A DNA stretch of 64,000 nucleotides from Eonycteris spelaea (lineage: Eukaryota; Chordata; Mammalia; Chiroptera; Pteropodidae): positions 3,390,001 to 3,454,000 of the forward strand of contig PUFA01000171.1 of the NCBI GenBank assembly GCA_003508835.1, in the 5' to 3' direction. Made by a program: the position numbers and the translations under genes. This document shows positions 56,430 through 64,000 of this stretch, piece after piece. How positions within the stretch are numbered: the stretch's first letter is position 1; each line of letters begins with the position of its first letter. Below the pieces are notes generated by a model. The model was not told the origin of the DNA and searched no databases. It was given only the letters and a program-made list of their open reading frames with translations.

Positions 56430-59400
56430 AAAAAAAAGAATGTCTCACTATAACTAGAAGCAGTTAGGTACTTGGGTTGCTAACCAAAGATGTTGGCAAT
56501 TCTTTGGGACCCTAGTTAAGGTAGTTTCTGAGACCCCTCAAAGATCTAGCTTCTGGCTACTAGACAGGTATTGCCTTACAAACATGGGTATGGGATGACA
56601 ATTTTCTCTTTCTCCCTCTTCCCTTCCTCCTCCCACTGTAGGCCCACTTCATTTTCTAAAGAGGCAGGGCTTATAGGTGGGTCCATGGGAGTTCTGGGTT
56701 GTCTATGTCATTCATGACTTAACACCCCTTCCTCCCCATGAGGTTAGGTCATTTTTAGGGCTGGAAAAACCTTTAGAGTCTTCAGAAGTAGTAAACACAC
56801 TTGTGTCTTGATTTGATCTATGGAAGACTCATTCCCTAGGGACAGACTGCAGGGGAAGCACAGATTAGAAGGGATCATTTCATTTATGTCTTTTTGAAAT
56901 TTTTTTAAATCAGCTATTGTTGCCTTATTCCTTAAGGTAATTTTAAAGCTCTGCTGATGAAAACTCAGAAGAAAATGAAAGGGAGGGTTTTCATGGATGA
57001 CTCATGCTTTAAACTGTTGGACCCACTTGGTCTGGTCCCATTGAACGTTAGATAATCTTAAACTAGGTCCTCTGAAAGAAAATTTGGACTAAAAATATTT
57101 TTAATTTGTTTAAATTAACACTTATGCCCAGAGGATAAAGGCAAACCATGTATTGAAAATAACTAGCAACCAATAAACCAATCATTAAAATCTCTTAATG
57201 AATTATCTAATATTGCATATTTATTTAAAAGGGTAAATATACATATGCAGTATCAGTTCATTTTTGAAATATCTATACATTCAGTGCTATTTAAAAAATG
57301 AGAATGGACAAAAGTAGAGATTGAAAAGTCTTACCCAAAAAAGCTTGGGCAAAAAATTTCTTTGACCTCCTCACAAAGACAGCCTCCTAGGTGTCCGATC
57401 ATAGTCACTCCGCCCAAATTCCAATCCCAGTGCGCGGTGGATGGCATTGCCTAGTTCCCCTGAGCTATCCAGATGCCACTCATTGCAGAGATTCAGAGTC
57501 ATTAAATCCTGCCAGACCTGACCTGGAGACCTGGGCGGGGGAAGGCATTGTAGAAGAGGTGCTGACCCAGAACCTTGCACACTCCCTTTCAAGACTCAAC
57601 ACACATGGACTTAGCCTGGTTCCAGTTCTTGGCTTTGACTCATGAGCCTAGGCGTAGTGATGAGGGTGTTTCCCCATGCAAGCAATTGAAAGAGTTTTGT
57701 CTTACTTCTCACCGAGGACATTCCTACAACTTCTAAAGCTTGGCTTCCTCCTTCGAACACACAGATTTGTCATTCAGGGTAGAATTTTCTTTCCTCGTTT
57801 GTTTCTCCTTTAGCGAGCAAGGCTCTCACTGCTAGAGGAGCCAGTGACTGTGGGGCTGCCATCAGCTTCTAAAGCTTCTATACACCTGGGCATATCCATC
57901 TGCCCAAAATAATATCCCTATATGAAGAGGCTAAAAGGAGGAAGGAAACATTGAATTTCATACAAGAAAAAGAGAAAAGGAGCCTGAGTTATTCAGAATA
58001 GTCTCCCTTTTCTGAGGCCTTTCTTTCCCCTAAACATAATGATTCCTCCTGTTGTCCTCAGTTTTTGCTACAATGTTCCATTCCTGATTATATTTGCAGG
58101 GTGAGGCTAATCCCTCAATCTTTATGTTTTCATTAAACCTAGGAAAACCAATGCAAAACAGAGGCTTTTCCTATTGCATCTCCAAGTGTTTTAGTTCAAG
58201 CCCTCCAAGCCCATCTTTCCATGACATAGCATGCCCATTCAGAAAAATACTGTGATGTTTTCCATTTTTTTTTAATCCCAGTTACTTAAATACAAGTGTA
58301 TATTATAGAACTATCTTTTCTCCCATTTAGGAATGAATTTAGAAACCATAATTCTTGGGACATTATAGGCAAATAGTATTGCTATGCACATTAGGAAAAG
58401 TGACTTAAAATTAGTAACTTCAAGGATGAAGTAAAAGCCTGCTCTGAGTCCCTATACTTTATATGAAAGTAGCTACACAGGATGTCCATTAATTACCAAG
58501 TTGCTTCTCCTTGGGTTCCTAATGGTTGGAGTTTTGTTAAACAGATAGGGATGTGTATGGTTTTGTGCTGTGAAATCTACCAAATGATTTTAAAATAACT
58601 GGATGTTCCTTCAAATATTTATCATATGGCAGTTAAAGAAAGAACATCTTAAAATTCCAGAATTTCTACAGAAAAAAAATCTAATAAAATAAAGGGATAT
58701 CAATTACACATTCTGCCCATTTATGCAATATATTCAGGGCAAGAAGAGTTCCCAGGATTCATTTTGAGGAATTGGACTTGGCAGCGTAAGAACTGGGTAG
58801 TCCCAATTCTCAGTTATAAATAGTCTGTAACCGTGGGAGTCAGCTGGGGTACCAGAAGGATAACTTTCATGTAAGGCACCAGGGCCAATGCCCACCAGTT
58901 CTACACAGGGCAATGGTGGGTATTTCTGATGCTGAAATCCAGGATTGATATGACAGCACAAAACAAATGTCAGGAGCCTCCCTGAGGTTTGCATTTTGAC
59001 AAGCCTAAAGATCCAAAAGACCTCATACTTTGAGTTGCTCCTGTGCTGAAGAAGCCATGTAGTTTTTTTGAGCCTGAAGGTTACTCTGCTCCAAGGAAAT
59101 GAAGAGTATATGGAGGGCAAAGATTTTTGAGGAATTCCCAGCAGTAACTCTGATGAAAATCGAAGCGTGGGTACCCTTAGGAAGACATTGTCCATTTCTC
59201 CAGAGGTCTCTTAGACCTGGTCTAGGCAGGATGGAAGTCCTTTGGAAAAGTCATAGCACCTTGAGTTCCACATTTCTAGAATCCAGAGCCTAGATTATAG
59301 GACTGACTGTCTCTGCATCAAGCTATAGAAATGAATGTTTTCATGAAGAGATTAGAGTCACCGTTTCCTTTGTGAACAGCAGCCAGATCCCAAAAGGAAG

Positions 59401-59689
59401 AGGAAAGTAGTAGGTCCCCTTGGAGAAGAGACTGTACTTTCTGTCACTAAAAGGAAGATTGTTATCTCAGAAATGTGGTTGATCAGTGAGTGATCCCCGA
59501 ATTAGCAGAAGCTGGGGCTACTATGTAGTGACCGTATCGATGAGAAGATAGTCAGAGGGAGGTTGGTCAAGATGGTCCAGTGAGGACCCTCTTCTACCTT
59601 TAGCTGGATTGCTTTAAAGATATTTAATTTGTAGTCTTCAGGCCTAGTGACAGGTAACCTTGAAGATAGAAAGGATACAAGTTTTTGTC
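56430..59689. other. unassigned non-coding stretch, repeat-poor
   Basis: An AT tract ends at about 56,440. Apart from short homopolymers I recognise no repeat in about 3.2 kb. A 153-codon minus-strand frame (58,734-59,195) has no recognised family. Region 57,370-57,660 is moderately GC-rich without clear exon signals. Confidence 0.45.
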
Positions 59690-59780
59690 TGACCCCATTC
59701 CCCTGCTATATCCTCAACATTTAGAATGCTGCCTAACACATAGTCGGTGCTCAATCATATTTGTAGAGTGAATATAAGGA
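59690..59780 (+). repeat. L2 3'-terminus fragment
   Basis: 'ccctgctatatcctcaacatttagaatgctgcctaacacatagtcggtgctcaatcatatttgtagagtgaata' is the final segment of L2. Confidence 0.75.
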
Positions 59781-60894
59781 TGCTATTGCTGGAACTAATG
59801 GGTAATCAAGCCTGTTCTTTGGAAAGGGTGTGGAATTGTCACAAAAGTGTCTTAAAGGAAACATGGCCTATCAATTCTTTTGTTGTAGTGTGTGCACGTG
59901 CACATGTTACCATAGTTCAGTACATCTCTATCAAAGTCATATAAAGATTTTTTCTGCTTATATAATACACAATTACTTTTTTTAACTTAGAAAATGACAA
60001 AATCAGCCTTTGAAGAACAAGTTAACACTCATATATAAATATCGTTTGCGATTGTCTTTAATTATTTTGGAATTTGAAGATGCTTTCTCTTTTTGCAACA
60101 CTGCAGATGAAGAGCTTAGAATTTGATAAATTATCAACCTAATGAGGCTTCTAACTCTTCTAGCCAGTCATTAGCTGCCAGAAATGATCGTTGTTACTTA
60201 ATTATAAGATGAAACTAAACATTGAGAAATGTTGAAAGAGATCTGATTGGCCAATATTCCAAGGACTAATTCCACAGGCATGCCCTCTACATACCAATTA
60301 AAGTTGCATCACCCAAATAAAATGCTGTGTGCCGTTGGCTGTGTTCTATGTTGTCATTTTCAGATCAGAACAACAAAAACAATTCCAGTCTAGGGCACTT
60401 CCTGGGAACCAACGAGTGCTAGGCTTTTCTAACTTAGAGGATAAAGACTCCTCCTATGGGCTCATTACTCCAAAGAAAATGCCCTTATTTGCACTTTGAC
60501 CACACCCAATTTAAGAGACAGTCTTAAAGATAACTAAAGCAACCAACCATTGGTTTTACTAGCTTTCAGGGAGAAAAATACCAAAAAGCTATCCAAAAGG
60601 AAAATGTATGAGCATGACATTTTATTTTGATTTTGAGGAGCAATTCATTAGCAGGGTAAAAATGGGCATTGGAGGGAGAATGTTGAGTGATGCATAGGAT
60701 TAGCATTCTGTAAGTGTAGGTTCTTACATAAATTAAGAAAAAAACACACATAAGTAGAGTTTCCAGAATATATTTTTCATTTCTAGCTCAATGCATTATA
60801 GTTTTTATGTAATTTTATACCAACACTGGTTTTATCAAATGTCATCTGCTTTTCCTTTCTGGAGTCTCCTTTTATACCTCAAGAATAAGGATGT

Positions 60895-61250
60895 TGGTTA
60901 AACAGCAGGATCCCGGAGCTCCTGGGTTTCAGACTTCCAGGGGTTCAATTCCTAACTGCCATTTAAATATGGATTTTGTTATTTGAGTGAGAAGAAAAGG
61001 AGAGACATAAAATTAAAATTTTGCTGAAATACACATATTTTCCACTTAAATTTAACTTGTGTTGCAAAATTGCAATTACAAATTAATTACCTGGATTTTA
61101 GAGGAGACTGTATGACCTCAAAAGCATGTGACCTTAAAAAGGGATTATAACAGTCTCTATCACTTGAGGTAAGGATGTAATGCGCTAATCGCCTCTCAAC
61201 AGCACACTAAGTGCTCGCTCCATAAATGCTGGTTTTTAGTATTTTTGCCT
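60895..61250 (+). repeat. MIR SINE split by a non-MIR segment
   Basis: The MIR head, 'ggatcccggagctcctgggtttcagacttccaggggttcaattcctaactgcc' (about 60,908-60,960), and the MIR tail, 'catgtgaccttaaaaaggga...atgcgctaatcgcc...gcacactaagtgctcgctccataaatgctgg' (about 61,125-61,232), are separated by about 150 bp of AT-rich sequence that I cannot assign. Confidence 0.65.
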
Positions 61251-61549
61251 TTTATCTACTTGAGTATGCTATAGGAAACAGACCCAACAAACTAGTGTCA
61301 CCGAATGGTCAAGAGCTGCATGTATGAACATCAGAGTGACTCCATGAAAGCTTAATCCTCCCTAAGTAGACACAGTAGATCAAATTTTCTAGGAAGGTAT
61401 ACTAGTTTTAATTCACCATTCTAAAACTGAAGATTAAGAGTCTTTCTCGCAATACTGGTTACAGTCCAACTTTATTACCAAATCCCTAGCTAAATGGTGA
61501 TAGAAACCACAACTGTGAATAAATTGTCTGCACTCGTCTCCATTTTAGC

Positions 61550-62945
61550 ATCTCCTGATCTCTTCTCCACCCACTGCAGTTCAGCTTTCATCCCCACCAC
61601 CCCTTTCCATTGCTTATATCAAAGTGACTATCATTCTCTATCTTACCACGGGCAATGGTGTGTGATCATCTCAGGAGACCCTTCAGCAGCAGCATTCATC
61701 ACAGCTGACTTACTCTGTCCTTCAAGAAACACTTTCTTTTCTTGGCTCCCACAACACCACACCTGCCTGAGTTTTTTGCCTTCCTCTTCCAACTCACTGA
61801 CAGTTTTTTCTCCTTTGCCTTTCTGGATCCTTATCCTTCAAGGCTGATGTGCCCCAGGGCTTGGTGTTCACATCTTTATCTATACTCTCACTGCTGAGTG
61901 AACCAGGTCCTGTGACCTTAAACACTATTTACATGTGGATGACTCTCAACTTTCCCTAGCTCTGATCTCTCCTTTGGACTTTGAACTCTTATATGCAACT
62001 GTTTACTCAGATAGCTGATTGGTATGTCAAACATAATATGTTTGAAATAGAACTCTGGCTTCTGCTATTCCCTAGCACCCTCCACACCCACCGCTGCCCT
62101 CCAAACTTGCTGTTTTCCAGTTTTCCCCATCTTAACCGATGGCCCCATTATTGTCCCAACTCTACAGCTCAAAAACCAGCAGTCGTTGTCATTATTCTTT
62201 CCCTCACTCCTTTTATTCAATCCATCAGCAAGTCAGTTGATGGTATCTCTGAAACCCGTCTCAAATCTCATCAATTCAGTCGTCTCCATGCTACCATCCT
62301 GTGGATGTATAATAGTTTCCTAACTGGTTTTCCTGTGTCTCCTCTCGGCCTTATAAACTCTATTCTGCAAAAAGGAATCTCTGCGTTAGTCCAAAGAAAT
62401 AAATTTGATAAGATTGTTCCCTTGCTTAAATCCTCCAATGGCCTCATGATGCACTTAGATGACAATTCAGTTTCTTACTATGGCCTGTGGGCCCTACGTG
62501 ATGTGGCCCCGCTTACCTTGTTCATTATGTTTCAGCCATACTGGCTTCCTTTCATTTCTATCAACATCCTCAAATTGTTCCTACCTTACGGACCTGCTCT
62601 TGATTTTTTCCCTCTGCCTGGAATGCCCAACACTTTCATGTGGAAGGCTACTTCTTATTATTTAGGTTTTCATTCAAAAGTCACTTGATCCTCTCTGAAC
62701 CTCCTACCTAAAGGAGACTACCCAATTTCTCTATCTCATGACCTTGTTCCGTTTTCTTCATAGCACTTATTGCTATCTAGAATTATCTTCTTCACTAATT
62801 GGTTTACTTATTTACTGTCTATGTGCCCCATGAGAATGTAAGTTCTATGAAAACAAATACCTCACCTATCTTATTCATTACTGCATTTCCTATGCCTGCC
62901 ATATAGGAAGTACTCCATTAATATCTGTTGAATGAATTAATTATC
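61550..62945 (+). mobile_element. long L2 LINE copy (3' 1.4 kb)
   Basis: The longest L2 here. It shows 'gaccttaaacactatttacatgtggatgactc', 'atgtttgaaatagaactctgg', 'aatccatcagcaagtcagttgatggt', 'ttgcttaaatcctccaatggcctc', 'atggcctgtgggccctacgtgatgtggcccc', 'ctctgcctggaatgcccaacac', 'catagcacttattgctatc' and the terminus 'ctatgcctgccatataggaagtactccattaatatctgttgaatgaa'. A 235-codon frame (61,981-62,688) overlaps the C-terminal coding part of L2 ORF2. A stretch near its start (VKHNMFEIELWLL) sits where L2 has its conserved lysine/asparagine-rich 'LKLNxxKTE' segment. It lacks the RT core and is a remnant. Confidence 0.9.
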
Positions 62946-63584
62946 TCTAAGTGTAATAGCAGTTTGCAAATTATACATAATGATCCATAAGAACTCAAAA
63001 GCTAATCTAAATAATTTACCAATAGCTGAGAAAGAGCTGGGACCAGGGGCAAATTGAAGTAGAGTATATGTCTAATTGCAATCCACTGTCAAATAAAAAT
63101 TATGTTCAATTCCATGTTCCTTGAGCCCTTTCCAGCCTTCTCTAGTCATCAAGAACCATCAAAATCATCATCTGATGGCAGAGTTGCCTACATTCTCTTT
63201 CTTCTCCTTCCCCTCTACTTTCAATTTATTGTGACTTACTGGATGAAAGAAATTATTCCTTCTGCATCCCAGCTTCCTATACTAAAAAAAAAAAAAAAAA
63301 AAAAAAAAATCATGCCCTGATTTATTTAAAACCTGGCCTGTGAAACTCAGATGTTGCTTTCCACCCTTCCCTTTGAGAGGAGGTCAGCTGAACTTCACTC
63401 TGGCTTTTAACGTAAGGGCGGCAAGTGCTGCCTAAGTGAACACATAAGAGAGCTCCACTACCTAGACTTTTGCTCTGAAGCAAACAGTAGCAGAAATGAT
63501 CTTTGACGTGACCCCTCTGTTTTCACCTTTTGTTTTCCATCTAATGAAATTATAAGTGCTCTAGATTGTGCGAAGAAGGGTACT
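62946..63584. other. unassigned stretch with a 26-A homopolymer
   Basis: A run of 26 A lies at 63,284-63,309. The sequence before it is not a SINE I recognise. No exon. Confidence 0.5.
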
Positions 63585-63720
63585 GAGCTAGAAGGTTTAC
63601 TCCTGGCTTTGCTATAATCATTTACTATAATTTTGGGCAAGTTATTTAACTTCCCTGAGCCTCTCTTGTTTATTTTAAGATGAGAAACTTTCATTAGATG
63701 ACCTCTAGCTCTAACTGTGT
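63585..63720 (+). repeat. MIR-family SINE fragment
   Basis: 'tactcctggctttgctataatcatttactataattttgggcaagttatttaacttccctgagcctctcttg' matches the MIR core (ctggctctgccacttactagctgtgtgaccttgggcaagtcacttaacctctctgagcctc). The downstream 'gatgagaaactttcattagatgacctctag' suits a MIR/MIR3-type end. 63,721-64,000 shows nothing further. Confidence 0.82.
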
Positions 63721-64000
63721 ATGGTGTGGAAATATTTTGTATCCAGTAAATTCTAAACAAACTAATTGGTGAACCTGGTTATGATTAATGCTATCCTATG
63801 ATAGTCAAAAGACAATAGAAGGTGAGGTCAACCTGGCCCAGAGGATTGGAATGAGTCCTATGTCATTGGCTGCAGCTTCTAGAGATAGACCTTCCAGAGA
63901 TTAGTGACTTCCCATGGGATATTTCATGGTTTTAAGTACCATATATGCATTGAAGACTCCAAAAGTTTTATCTCCAGCCCAGCTCCCAAACACCAGATTC

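Noticed and set aside
1..64000. CRISPR arrays, operons, phage or bacterial mobile systems
   Set aside because: The sequence is mammalian. The only regularly spaced repeats are microsatellites and the LTR array. No spacer-repeat pattern or cas-like frame exists.

Overview
The window looks like ordinary mammalian nuclear DNA. It is AT-rich, has no dense coding, and is packed with decayed copies of mammal-wide repeats: MIR SINEs, L2, L3/CR1, old L1M-type L1 3' ends, MaLR LTRs, and hAT-Charlie/MER20 relatives. I see no primate Alu, rodent B1/B2, carnivore tRNA-Lys SINE, equine ERE or vespertilionid VES element. The only apparently lineage-specific SINE-like elements are two 5S-rRNA-derived retroposons. 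Families of that kind are known from fruit bats, so a laurasiatherian with low SINE density, possibly a pteropodid bat, is my best guess. That is weak inference.

Layout. Positions 1-15.0 kb are repeat-speckled non-coding DNA: an L2, several MIRs, a full-length 5S retroposon at 4.7 kb with perfect 20-bp target-site duplications, a hAT element at 8.3 kb with intact 8-bp duplications, an L1 fragment at 12 kb and an L3/CR1 fragment at 13.5 kb. A CpG island at about 15.02-15.62 kb is the only convincing gene landmark. On the minus strand it carries an octamer and a CCAAT box, and then an ATG followed directly by a consensus splice donor at 15,239/15,238. I read it as promoter plus first exon of a leftward-transcribed gene whose intron 1 would cover 1-15.2 kb. 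I cannot name the gene. The 15.7-20.3 kb stretch upstream of it is repeat-poor.

Positions 20-33 kb hold L1M/HAL1-like tails, MIRs, L2 copies in both orientations, a class-I ERV solo LTR (24,951-25,433) with a 4-bp duplication and a perfect NRF1-type palindrome, and an L2 split by an L1 insertion. Positions 33-47.6 kb hold hAT and MER20 elements, three MaLR LTRs, L2, and a 2-kb L1 ORF2 3' segment with its 3' UTR. Positions 50-57 kb hold MIRs, a second solo LTR with an internal array of about eight 16-bp units, L2, and an L1 3' end that carries a second, head-truncated 5S element in its tail. The last few kb hold a 1.4-kb L2 that keeps part of its reading frame, plus MIRs.

No protein-coding exon could be recognised by homology. 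Reading frames of 60-235 codons are scattered through the window, and the longest fall inside repeats or the CpG island or look like chance. I found no tRNA gene, intact rRNA gene, CRISPR array or other organised system. The most notable observations are the paired 5S retroposons, the ATG-ending first exon, and the two structured LTRs.
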